64,000 bases of DNA from contig JANRKD010000002.1 in assembly GCA_033763655.1 (NCBI GenBank), positions 1 through 64,000 of the forward strand, read 5' to 3'. Under the pieces are notes generated by a model. That model searched no databases, was not told the origin of the DNA, and saw only the letters and a program-made list of their open reading frames with translations. The first letter of the stretch is position 1, and each line of letters begins with the position of its first letter. A program made the position numbers and the translations under genes. Origin of the DNA: QFOX01 sp033763655. GTDB taxonomy: Bacteria > Pseudomonadota > Alphaproteobacteria > Rickettsiales > UBA3002. This document shows positions 8,139 through 16,152 of this stretch, in pieces.

Positions 8139-8810
8139 TTAATACGCCACCGCTACCGGGTCGAGCGAGCGCCACAAATACCAGGTGGCGACGCTGCGGT
8201 AGGGCGACCATTTCTCGGCAATCGCCTCATATTCCGATGGTTTTAGCCATTTTTTGTCGCCCAGCCGCGCCGCCGTGACGTAATGCAGATTCATCGCCTT
8301 AAGCAGGCCCAAATCCTTCAACGGCAACACATTGGGGCGCAGCAGGTGGAAGATCAGGAACATTTCCGCCGTCCAACTGCCAATGCCTTTAATTGCCGTC
8401 AACTGCGCGATAATTTCCTCGTCGGTTAGCTGCCCCCAGTATGCGCCCTCCTCAACCTCTCCTTTGAGGCTCGCGCGGCGCGTGGCGATGCCACGTGCTA
8501 CAAAGAATTCGGCGACATTTCGGGCGTAGGCCACCTTTTGTCCCGAAAGCCCGCAGGCACGCAATGCCGCATCGCTCTGTTTCAGTAAACTTTGGGGGGT
8601 TACAGGCTCGACTAGTTTTTCCACCTTCGCCCAGACTGAATCCGCCGCTTTCACCGATATCTGCTGGCCCACCACCGCGCGCAGTAGGGTATAAAAGCCA
8701 TCACCACGAGCGCGCAACCCCTCGCCCGGATGCTGCGCCACAAGGCGCTTCATCGTGGGACAACGGGCACTTAAATGTTTTCTCGCGTCGTTCCAGTAAT
8801 CGGGAATCAT
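8139..8810 (-). CDS. DNA-3-methyladenine glycosylase (AlkA-like, HhH-GPD)
   Basis: A 223-residue base-excision repair enzyme of the HhH-GPD superfamily. The helix-hairpin-helix reads LTAIKGIGSWTAEMFLIF near residues 138-155, and the catalytic Asp is in the following LPLKDLGLLKAM. RAVVGQQISVKAA near residue 45 is a typical family start of the all-helical core. It lacks the N-terminal domain of E. coli AlkA, as many alphaproteobacterial forms do. It probably removes alkylated purines. Confidence 0.88.
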   Translation of the reverse strand: MIPDYWNDARKHLSARCPTMKRLVAQHPGEGLRARGDGFYTLLRAVVGQQISVKAADSVWAKVEKLVEPVTPQSLLKQSDAALRACGLSGQKVAYARNVAEFFVARGIATRRASLKGEVEEGAYWGQLTDEEIIAQLTAIKGIGSWTAEMFLIFHLLRPNVLPLKDLGLLKAMNLHYVTAARLGDKKWLKPSEYEAIAEKWSPYRSVATWYLWRSLDPVAVAY

Positions 8811-8830
8811 AGCTACCGTAAAATATATTT

Positions 8831-8900
8831 GTCATACCAGCGTAAGCTGGTATCCAACATAAGGAAAGATAAACCAGACGCCGGTTCGCACCGGCACGAC
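8831..8900. repeat. Dispersed hairpin repeat before fumC
   Basis: Two back-to-back hairpins: ACCAGC/GCTGGT at the left and GCCGGT/ACCGGC at the right, bounded by gtcat and a final gac. It belongs to the same 'gtcat-CC.GC-loop-GC.GG-at' class as 18505 and 31259. Confidence 0.65.
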
Positions 8901-8913
8901 AAGGGAGAACCGC

Positions 8914-10329
8914 ATGACCGCTGCACAGAAAATCGACGCCACTTCACGCATCGAAAGCGATTCCTTCGGCGAACTGGCCGTTCCTGCCGATAAATACTGG
9001 GGCGCCCAGACCGCGCGCTCGCTGATGAACTTTAACATCGGCGGCGAAACCATGCCCACGCCGCTGATTCGCGCGCTTGGCGTGCTCAAACGCGCCGCCG
9101 CGCAGGTGAATATGCGCATCGCCGGGCTTGACGGAAAAATGGGCGAGGCCATCGTCACCGCCGCGACGGAAGTCATGGAGGGCAAGCTCGACGCGCATTT
9201 TCCGCTGGTTGTCTGGCAGACGGGATCGGGCACACAAACCAACATGAACGCCAACGAAGTCATCTCAAACCGCGCGATTGAATTGCTCGGTGGTGCCATG
9301 GGCAGCAAAAAACCTGTCCACCCGAACGACCATGTTAATATGGGGCAATCGAGCAACGACAGCTTCCCGACCGCCATGCATATTGCGGCGGTGGAGCAGG
9401 TGCATCACGCGCTGCTGCCCGCGCTGGCACATCTGCACGCCGCGCTTGATGCGAAAGCGAAAGCGTTTCGGGATATTGTCAAAATCGGCCGCACCCATTT
9501 GCAGGACGCCACCCCGCTGACGCTGGGCCAGGAATTCTCGGGCTATGCAACGCAGATTGAATATGGCATCGCGCGGGTCAAAACCTGCCTGCCGCGCCTT
9601 TACCAGCTGGCGCAGGGCGGCACGGCGGTCGGCACTGGTCTTAACGCCAAAATCGGCTTCGACGAAAAATTCGCCGCTGAAGTGGCGAGCATCACCGGCC
9701 TGCCGTTCGTCACCGCCCCCAACAAGTTCGAGGCACTCGCCGCGCATGACGCGATGGTGGAGCTTTCCGGCGCGCTGAACACGCTGGCGGCCAGCCTGAT
9801 GAAAATCGCCAACGACATTCGGCTGCTTGGAAGCGGCCCGCGCTGCGGCTTCGGCGAACTTTCCCTGCCCGAAAACGAGCCGGGAAGCTCGATCATGCCG
9901 GGCAAGGTCAACCCGACGCAAAGCGAGGCGATGACCATGGTCGCCGCGCAGGTGATGGGCAACCATGTCACGGTGACGGTGGGCGGCAGCAACGGCCATT
10001 TCGAGCTGAACGTGTTTAAGCCGGTGATTATTTTCAACGTCCTGCAATCCATCCGCCTGATAGCCGATGCCTGCAACAGCTTCACCGATCATTGCGTGGT
10101 GGGCATCGAGGCCAACACCGGTCGCATCACCCAGTTGCTCAACGAATCGCTGATGCTGGTGACCGCCCTCAACCCGCATATCGGCTACGACAACGCTGCC
10201 AAGGTCGCGAAAAAAGCGCATAAGGAGGGCAGCACCCTGAAAGCGGCCGCCATAGCACTTGGCCTGCTGACCGGCGAGCAATTCGACCAGTGGGTTATCC
10301 CCTCGGAGATGATTGCGCCAAAGAAGTAA
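8914..10329 (+). CDS. fumC: Fumarate hydratase, class II
   Basis: A 471-residue, iron-independent fumarase that interconverts fumarate and malate in the citric acid cycle. The superfamily signature GSSIMPGKVNPTQ lies near residues 327-339. TGSGTQTNMNANEVISNRA near residue 106 and GRTHLQDATPLTLGQE near residue 193 are diagnostic for the fumarase/aspartase group. The start has a good ribosome binding site (aagggag). It stands alone, with a hairpin repeat directly upstream. Confidence 0.97.
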   Translation: MTAAQKIDATSRIESDSFGELAVPADKYWGAQTARSLMNFNIGGETMPTPLIRALGVLKRAAAQVNMRIAGLDGKMGEAIVTAATEVMEGKLDAHFPLVVWQTGSGTQTNMNANEVISNRAIELLGGAMGSKKPVHPNDHVNMGQSSNDSFPTAMHIAAVEQVHHALLPALAHLHAALDAKAKAFRDIVKIGRTHLQDATPLTLGQEFSGYATQIEYGIARVKTCLPRLYQLAQGGTAVGTGLNAKIGFDEKFAAEVASITGLPFVTAPNKFEALAAHDAMVELSGALNTLAASLMKIANDIRLLGSGPRCGFGELSLPENEPGSSIMPGKVNPTQSEAMTMVAAQVMGNHVTVTVGGSNGHFELNVFKPVIIFNVLQSIRLIADACNSFTDHCVVGIEANTGRITQLLNESLMLVTALNPHIGYDNAAKVAKKAHKEGSTLKAAAIALGLLTGEQFDQWVIPSEMIAPKK

Positions 10330-10340
10330 TCGCGACGCGG

Positions 10341-10976
10341 TTAATAGGTCTGGAACGGCATGGTGCCGGGGATTACCAGCACAATGTCGCCCTGCAGCGC
10401 GCCGTCTTCCTCCCCCCGCATGCGAATGGTGACATCCTCGCGCGGTTTTTCGCCCAGCTTGCGGTAGGCATCATCGGTGGCATTGCGCGCATCGTCGCTG
10501 AAAAACAGGGCGGTCTTAACCGTCGGCAGGCCCTTTCCGCTGATTTTGATGTTCACAAACGGCGCGCGTTTTTCAAGCGGGGCAGGAAACGCAGTGATAA
10601 AACTGAAGCGCCCCTCGCTATCCGTATAGGTGCGCCCGGCTCCGGCAAACACCGGGTTGGCTGACGCCAGATCATCCCTCCCCGCCAGCAGCCAGCGGCC
10701 TGTCGGGCCGTTCTGCCACAGCTCGACCACCGCTTCCTGCACCGGGGCGCAGCGTGTGTCGAGCACCTGACCGTGGAGGATGATTTTCTGGCCCGCCGCC
10801 TCAACCGCCTTACCGGCTGGCAGCAGCAGGTTGTTACCGGGCACAATCGCCGACGCGCCGGGATAATTCTGCACCGGCACCGTCGCGCCCGCCGCACAGG
10901 TCGGCCCGGCCTGCGCGGTCGTCCCATAGGCCAACAGCGCTGCCAGCAGCCCGAAGGAGAAAGAAGAAGCGCGCAT
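10341..10976 (-). CDS. Secreted intradiol dioxygenase-like protein lacking iron ligands
   Basis: A 211-residue protein starting with a signal peptide (MRASSFSFGLLAALLAYGTTAQA). A longer reading frame from 11054 adds 26 unlikely residues. The body follows the protocatechuate 3,4-dioxygenase fold pattern: GQVLDTRCAPVQEAVVELWQ, NPVFAGAGRTYTDSEGRF, then a strand pair ending in ALFFSDD. The four residues that bind Fe(III) in the family are not kept. GRY reads GRW, PGPY reads PAPL, and the AHIHF block reads PFVNI. It is therefore probably not a ring-cleaving enzyme. It could be a periplasmic binding or structural homologue. Confidence 0.75.
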   Translation of the reverse strand: MRASSFSFGLLAALLAYGTTAQAGPTCAAGATVPVQNYPGASAIVPGNNLLLPAGKAVEAAGQKIILHGQVLDTRCAPVQEAVVELWQNGPTGRWLLAGRDDLASANPVFAGAGRTYTDSEGRFSFITAFPAPLEKRAPFVNIKISGKGLPTVKTALFFSDDARNATDDAYRKLGEKPREDVTIRMRGEEDGALQGDIVLVIPGTMPFQTY

Positions 10977-11075
10977 AAACCGCCTGCCCGTTACGTTACT
11001 GCCCCAGCCATAGCACGGAGCCGGAGGCGGCTTCAAGCGGCGCGGCAAATCCACTCACAACAGGCGATGCGGCGC

Positions 11076-13169
11076 CTAATGGCGCGTCACCCCGGCGGAG
11101 TGAATGCGCGCCGGGTTGACATCGTGGCCGACGACCGACTGCACCCAGCTTTTATCGTCGCCATATTCAGCATCGTTGGCAGCGGCGTTCGCCGCCGGGG
11201 CGTGGTATTCGGGTGCGTTCGCGGCTTTCACGCTGCGCAGGAACGTTATGGGTTCGGCCCGTTGCAGACCGGCAGCATGGACGGTGGTCGCAGGCGCCGC
11301 TGTCGCCTTCACCTTGCCCTCCACTTCGGCATCTATTCCGCCTTCGCGTGCTTTGGGTACACGCTCGAACCGCGTGCCAAGAACCCATATCTCCTTCACA
11401 TCTTTGCCCAGCCTGCCGAACCTGAAACCCGCCGCATCATCCATGAACTGGTAAATGGCTTTATCCATTTTTCCGAGGCTGCCGTCGCCCTTGGTATCAT
11501 CCACCCGCAGGCCGAACTCGGCTTTCGCATACATATACGGTGTATAAGAGAGCGAGGCATCGAGGTATTCGTGCATGAAGTTGCTGCGGCCCTGACGCAG
11601 ATGCGCCGCACTCATCGGCTCGTTACGCCCGCGCACGTCGAAGGTCAGCAAGTTGTCGAACCAGCGCGAGCGGGGGAACATGCCCTTATCCGCCAGTTTA
11701 TTGGCAATATTGCCCGCACCGACCCCCATGCGGTACTGTTGCCTGCCCAGCCAGTTGAGGCTCTGACTGAAGCCTTTTTCGAAGCGGTCCATCCCGGTTG
11801 CCGTCGGGTAATGCGTATAATTAGTGGTGGCGTAGGGGTCGAACCCGCCCGGCGTGCCGATATTGGTTTTATCCCCAAGCATCGCGGTGATGCCCGCCTG
11901 CGGATTACCCTCCTGCACAAACTGCCCTCCCTTCCACTTGCTCTGCGAGGCGCGCATAATCCAGAACGGCACCACCGCCGGGTTCATGTAGAGGTTGGCC
12001 TTGATGAAGCTTTTGGTGACATAGCGCAGCGCATGGGCGGCGGTATCAATCGGCGTGGTGATGGGGTTAAAATCTTTGCTTAGATGCGGCGCATGCAGGG
12101 CAAAACCATCCGCCTTCCAGCGGTTGAAGGCATTGCCGATGGCGTCGTAGCCCTCGCGGAACATCAGCGTATACCAGTTATAGCCGACAAAGCGCGCGTG
12201 CAGATCCAGCGCACCGACCAGTTGGTAGTCGCCGACGATCTGCCCCTGCGCATTGACCTTATACGCACCACCGTTCCACCCCCGATCGAAAACGAGCTTA
12301 TGGCCGTCGAAGCGTTTATTCAGGATATTGCTCAAAAACTGGCGCTGGAATTTCATCTGGAAGGCATAAGGAATCGCCGCCGCCCAATCCTCGCCCTGGT
12401 TTTTCGAAAGAATACGCCAGCTGGTTTTGCCGAGCGATTTCATCGCTTCCCCAAAAACAAAATGCCTTTTTTCACCGCGCGAAGCCGGATCCCCCGCATC
12501 GTTGACCAGCCATTTTTTGCGGATGTTCGGGTCAATCGCCTGAATGATATTGCGTATCAACGCATCGCCGATGGAGGCCATCGCGAAGTCGAAAGTGAAG
12601 CTGACCACCTCGGCCCCGTAGCTGCGGCCCACTTCCAGGTGCGGGTTGCCGTTGGCATCGGTAAAAAGGAAGCCACGCTTCTGGCGGAACGTCACCGCAT
12701 CTTTCGCGATTATTTCTGCTTCTGCCGCGCCGTGTTTTAATCCCGCCAGACCACGGATACTGTATCTAATGCCCCGGCCAAGCGTCGCGTCGATGCCCTT
12801 GGCAATTGCCTGCAGCGGCTTTGACGAATCCCATTTCCAGTGCGCTTCGTGGTAGCCTGCCATCTGGCTAGCCGCCATGCGTCCGCCGATAGTGAAAAAC
12901 GCTGCACCGGCAACGCCGCGCGAGAACAGGCGAATGATGGCCCGGCCCTTGGTACTGTCGCTCCATGCGGGCTGATCGTCAGATCCGGCGTTACCGAAGA
13001 GGTAATTCTGGTACGAGCTGTCGGGCGTGCTGTAACGGCGTTTCTGTGTCTGCGCGTGCGGCGTGGCGGTGCCGTCACCATCGCGTTGAGGCACTGTCGC
13101 AGACGCAGCATCCGCCCCGGCCTGTTCCGGCGCGGGCGGCAATGTCTCTGGCTGTAGGCGATGAGTCAA
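11076..13169 (-). CDS. Uncharacterised 697-residue membrane-associated protein
   Basis: I do not recognise this protein. The first ~70 residues are polar and probably disordered (Pro/Ala/Thr-rich). A Gly/Ala-rich hydrophobic stretch follows at 76-100, and a second hydrophobic helix lies near residues 185-205 (VVSFTFDFAMASIGDALI). The middle is rich in aromatic residues (Trp, Tyr, Phe) and basic residues. The C-terminus is Ala-rich and low in complexity. There is no signal peptide and no enzyme motif I can see. A Pho-box-like repeat precedes it (13226-13243). It follows the 485-residue unknown gene on the same strand, 98 bp apart, so the two may work together. The ribosome binding site (aaggtgag) supports the start. 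Confidence 0.75.
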   Translation of the reverse strand: MTHRLQPETLPPAPEQAGADAASATVPQRDGDGTATPHAQTQKRRYSTPDSSYQNYLFGNAGSDDQPAWSDSTKGRAIIRLFSRGVAGAAFFTIGGRMAASQMAGYHEAHWKWDSSKPLQAIAKGIDATLGRGIRYSIRGLAGLKHGAAEAEIIAKDAVTFRQKRGFLFTDANGNPHLEVGRSYGAEVVSFTFDFAMASIGDALIRNIIQAIDPNIRKKWLVNDAGDPASRGEKRHFVFGEAMKSLGKTSWRILSKNQGEDWAAAIPYAFQMKFQRQFLSNILNKRFDGHKLVFDRGWNGGAYKVNAQGQIVGDYQLVGALDLHARFVGYNWYTLMFREGYDAIGNAFNRWKADGFALHAPHLSKDFNPITTPIDTAAHALRYVTKSFIKANLYMNPAVVPFWIMRASQSKWKGGQFVQEGNPQAGITAMLGDKTNIGTPGGFDPYATTNYTHYPTATGMDRFEKGFSQSLNWLGRQQYRMGVGAGNIANKLADKGMFPRSRWFDNLLTFDVRGRNEPMSAAHLRQGRSNFMHEYLDASLSYTPYMYAKAEFGLRVDDTKGDGSLGKMDKAIYQFMDDAAGFRFGRLGKDVKEIWVLGTRFERVPKAREGGIDAEVEGKVKATAAPATTVHAAGLQRAEPITFLRSVKAANAPEYHAPAANAAANDAEYGDDKSWVQSVVGHDVNPARIHSAGVTRH

Positions 13170-13197
13170 CGCAACCTCATGGTTTTTCTCACCTTAC

Positions 13198-13243
13198 AGA
13201 GTACCACAGGGCGTTTATTTTTTATGTGAAGGTTTTATGACAG
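13198..13243 (-). promoter_or_regulatory. PhoB-box-like promoter of the 697-residue gene
   Basis: Minus-strand half-sites CTGTCAT (13237-13243) and CCTTCAC (13226-13232) with a 4-bp AAAA spacer match about 16 of 18 consensus positions. A poor -10 candidate, TACTCT (13198-13203), follows after 22 bp. Confidence 0.5.
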
Positions 13244-13267
13244 TTTGAGGTAGAAAGTCGTGGCTTT

Positions 13268-14725
13268 TTAGCGGCTTGCAACTGCCATCGGCAGCGGGGG
13301 CGACGCTATTTCCCGCTGAACCAATTGCACATGGGTATCCGGGGTGGCCGTAGCTGGTTTATTTGCCGGTTTTTCAACAACAGCCACCGGCGCCCCCACC
13401 CCTGCCCCCAAAGGCGCTAAGGGCGCCGCTTGCGCGTGGTAACGGCAGACATCCGCCGCCAGATTACTGTAAATACTGGCATAATTCAGGGTTGGGTCGC
13501 CTTTGAAATGTTCGCTGAGGCTCGCTGCCGTATCGGCCAGCAACTGCGGCACTTTTTCGGGCGGGGTGCGCGCCAGCGTGTCGCTGGTATGGGCGTAGAG
13601 TTCTTCCATATTGACGTGCCGTTCGCCGAATTTCGCCCATGACCGCGCGATATACCCTGCCGTAAACAGGCTGGCGCCAATGCCCCCCAGCCAGTCGCGG
13701 TGCAGCTTGCCGTTGATTTTAATGCCGCGATCCGCGTTTTTGCCGGTGGAGTTGAAAAACGCGTCATAGGCCATCACGCCGAACGAGCTCACCTCAATCC
13801 ATCCACCGGCAAGGAAGGTGTATTTTTCGCGCAGGCGGTCGAGCCAGCCGACAGGCTCCGGATTGTAAGGGTCGGGGATTTTGCTGCCCAACGCCAGCGT
13901 TTTACCAAAAATGCTGCTCAGGCCCGTATAGGCGCGTAACGGCGACGTGTTTATCGGTGGCAGTTGCCTCTTATTCAGCGATGATTTCCAGTGCTGCACC
14001 GGAAACGCAAGGCCGATCGCCGCCAGATAGCGCAAGCCCAGCTCGCCAATGGCCACCGAGTGGCGCTTAAGGAAGCCTTTGGCCTCATCTATCGGTTCAT
14101 GCGATTCCTCGTCCGGGCGCAGCGATTTGCGGTTATCATTAATGTCAAAAGCGGCTTCCCCGGCGGGCAGATGCGGCGCAATTTCGCGGTTCATCTTCTG
14201 TTTGAGGAAACGCAGGCGGTGCGTATCATCCACCTGCGCCCCATGATCGTAGACGAGGTTGATGGTATTGGCCGTCAGGTTGGCAACGGCAAAAACAAAG
14301 ATGCTTTTATCAATTTTGCCACTTGGCCGCAGGAAACTCGAAGTGAGTTGCAGCGCCTGCCCGGAAAACCCAAGAATACTGCGCATCTTCCAGGCGTTGA
14401 GTGATTTTTGCGGCTTCGGGGCACGAAACGACTCCCCCTGCGATTTCAGCGCGTTCAGAATCTCCGCGGGCGCCGCTTCCCCGCGCAGCACCATCACCTG
14501 CCTGCCCTCGACAGTGGTTGTTGCCACCAACTGCTGATGGAGCGGCGCGCGGCCCAGCAATTGCTGCATCTCCCGCGAAACAGCCGGACTGCGCAGCCGC
14601 AGGAAGGTCAGCCGATGCCCGTCCACGGTCGAGAAATCGACCGATTCCACCTTGCCGCGCGCAGAGGCATTGCGATATGTGACGACGGACTGCATATATG
14701 TGACGGGTTTCCCGTCCCCTTCCAT
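13268..14725 (-). CDS. Uncharacterised 485-residue protein with hydrophobic helices
   Basis: I do not recognise this protein. The first ~110 residues look like a soluble alpha/beta domain (VVTYRNASARGKVESVDFS; TTTVEGRQVMVLRG). After that come hydrophobic segments near residues 155-175, 225-245, 305-325 and 345-365, alternating with basic loops. The last ~70 residues are Ala/Pro/Val-rich. It has no cleavable signal and no known motif. It is upstream of, and in line with, the 697-residue unknown. A single Pho-like half-site and a -10-like TATGCT lie upstream, weaker than at the other unknown genes. Confidence 0.7.
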   Translation of the reverse strand: MEGDGKPVTYMQSVVTYRNASARGKVESVDFSTVDGHRLTFLRLRSPAVSREMQQLLGRAPLHQQLVATTTVEGRQVMVLRGEAAPAEILNALKSQGESFRAPKPQKSLNAWKMRSILGFSGQALQLTSSFLRPSGKIDKSIFVFAVANLTANTINLVYDHGAQVDDTHRLRFLKQKMNREIAPHLPAGEAAFDINDNRKSLRPDEESHEPIDEAKGFLKRHSVAIGELGLRYLAAIGLAFPVQHWKSSLNKRQLPPINTSPLRAYTGLSSIFGKTLALGSKIPDPYNPEPVGWLDRLREKYTFLAGGWIEVSSFGVMAYDAFFNSTGKNADRGIKINGKLHRDWLGGIGASLFTAGYIARSWAKFGERHVNMEELYAHTSDTLARTPPEKVPQLLADTAASLSEHFKGDPTLNYASIYSNLAADVCRYHAQAAPLAPLGAGVGAPVAVVEKPANKPATATPDTHVQLVQREIASPPLPMAVASR

Positions 14726-14761
14726 AAAACAGACAAAAGAGAATTACATTCCATTGAGTTT

Positions 14762-14802
14762 AGCATAGTTCAGCCCCCTGATGATGATGAGATTTGTGAA
14801 GA
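14762..14802 (-). promoter_or_regulatory. Weak Pho-like half-site and -10 before the 485-residue gene
   Basis: The minus strand carries CTTCAC-AAAT followed by a poor second half (CTCATCA), then TATGCT (14762-14767) 17 bp later. Only one half-site is convincing. Confidence 0.25.
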
Positions 14803-14873
14803 TTTAACGACGCTGCACCGCAGCATAAGCACGGGCAAGGGGGCAAGGCGGGCCTTCTTTGCACAAAAATCCC

Positions 14874-14902
14874 TTGCATCCGCTCGGATTTCTCTCTATG
14901 AA
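14874..14902 (+). promoter_or_regulatory. Candidate rpsB promoter
   Basis: TTGCAT (14874-14879), a 17-bp spacer and TATGAA (14897-14902) would give a leader of about 130 nt to rpsB. The leader contains a GC-rich near-palindrome (about 14918-14932) that could take part in S2 feedback control, which is common for rpsB operons. From 14726 to 15038 I see no gene. Confidence 0.45.
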
Positions 14903-15038
14903 GCCGCACCCGCCCGGCATGGTGCCCGGTGGAGTACACACGTGAATGTCAGGGCTATTCGGGAGTTCCGGATTACCCGCCGGTGCAGGCAACTGCCATC
15001 GTTCACGGAGGATTAACCGGACTTAAGGAGTTACTCTC

Positions 15039-16037
15039 ATGTCAGCACTTCCTGACTTTTCAATGCGCGAACTGATTGAAGCGGGCGTCCATTTCGGCCA
15101 CAAAACCAAACGCTGGAACCCACGCATGGCGCCGTTTATCTACGGCACCCGCAACGACATCCACATCATCGACCTGCAACAGACCGTGCCGATGCTGCAC
15201 CGCGCCCTGTCGGCTGTGCGCGCAACGGTGGCCAAAAATGGCCGCATCCTGTTTGTCGGCACCAAGCGTCAGGCGTCGGAAACCATCGCCGAATCCGCCA
15301 AACGCTGCGGCCAGTATTATGTCGATCAGCGCTGGCTGGGCGGTATGCTCACCAACTGGAGCACCATCCAGAACTCGATCCGCCAGCTGCGTAAATACGA
15401 GGAACTGCTCGCCGATACGCAATCGGGCCTGACCAAAAAAGAAACCCTCACCATGTCGCGCAACCGCGATAAACTCGAGCGTTCGCTCGGCGGGATTCGC
15501 GATATGGGCGGCAAACCCGACCTTCTGTTCATCATCGACACCAACCGCGAAGAATTGGCTGTCAAAGAAGCGCAGAAGCTGGGGATTCCCATCGTTGCCA
15601 TCATCGACACCAACTGCACGGCGGATGGGATTGATTTCCCCATTCCCGGCAACGATGACGCCACCCGCGCCATCAAGCTTTACTGCAAACTGATTTCGGA
15701 TGCGGCGCTTTCGGGCCTGAAGGAAAACCTCAAAGGCGAGGATTTCGGTGCGGCCATGGTTGACGACGCGGCGGAGCCGGGCGAAGGCATGACCGAACGC
15801 CAGCAACAGGAAAAGCTGGGCCGCGATTCACGCAAGGCCCCTGCCGGTAAGGGTAAAGCCGCTGCCAAAGCGGCCCCCGCCAGCAGCACCAAAAAGGAAG
15901 CCTTCGCCGAAGAAGCGAAAAAAGCCGCGAAGAAAAAAACTGCCGAAGTGCCGTTTGAAGCAGCCGTTGCTGCCGAAGCCGTCGCCGCCGAAGCAGAGGC
16001 CCCTAAAGCCAAAAAACCTGCCAAGAAAAGCGCATAA
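15039..16037 (+). CDS. rpsB: 30S ribosomal protein S2
   Basis: A 332-residue S2, needed for 30S assembly and mRNA binding. The core (residues 1-245) is canonical: AGVHFGHKTKRWNPRM at 12-27, RWLGGMLTNW near 100 and PIVAIIDTNC near 185. A tail of about 85 residues made largely of Ala, Lys and Glu follows. This is longer than E. coli S2 (241 residues), though Lys/Ala-rich S2 tails occur in alphaproteobacteria. The strong ribosome binding site aaggag is 9 bp before the ATG. It heads the long translation and envelope gene block. Confidence 0.97.
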   Translation: MSALPDFSMRELIEAGVHFGHKTKRWNPRMAPFIYGTRNDIHIIDLQQTVPMLHRALSAVRATVAKNGRILFVGTKRQASETIAESAKRCGQYYVDQRWLGGMLTNWSTIQNSIRQLRKYEELLADTQSGLTKKETLTMSRNRDKLERSLGGIRDMGGKPDLLFIIDTNREELAVKEAQKLGIPIVAIIDTNCTADGIDFPIPGNDDATRAIKLYCKLISDAALSGLKENLKGEDFGAAMVDDAAEPGEGMTERQQQEKLGRDSRKAPAGKGKAAAKAAPASSTKKEAFAEEAKKAAKKKTAEVPFEAAVAAEAVAAEAEAPKAKKPAKKSA

Positions 16038-16055
16038 ACCGGAGCTGAGTCATCA

Positions 16056-16103
16056 GAGCCGGGAGTTGGGTGAAGAGATATTCCTTCGCCCGTCTCCCGG
16101 CTC
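16056..16103 (+). promoter_or_regulatory. Long hairpin between rpsB and tsf
   Basis: A perfect 10-bp stem (16056-16065 with 16094-16103) continues inward into a second paired segment (GGGTGAAG with CTTCGCCC). There is no T-run, so it is not a standard terminator. It could adjust tsf expression relative to rpsB or stabilise the mRNA. Confidence 0.6.
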
Positions 16104-16152
16104 ACTGACGCGACTCTCGATTCTCGACTCTGACCACTACTGGGAGAAAAAC

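Noticed and set aside
10773..12083. 436-codon plus-strand frame opposite the 697-residue gene
   Set aside because: The translation is Arg/His-rich with no family pattern. The minus frame has plausible membrane segments, a ribosome binding site and a promoter-like site, so it is preferred.
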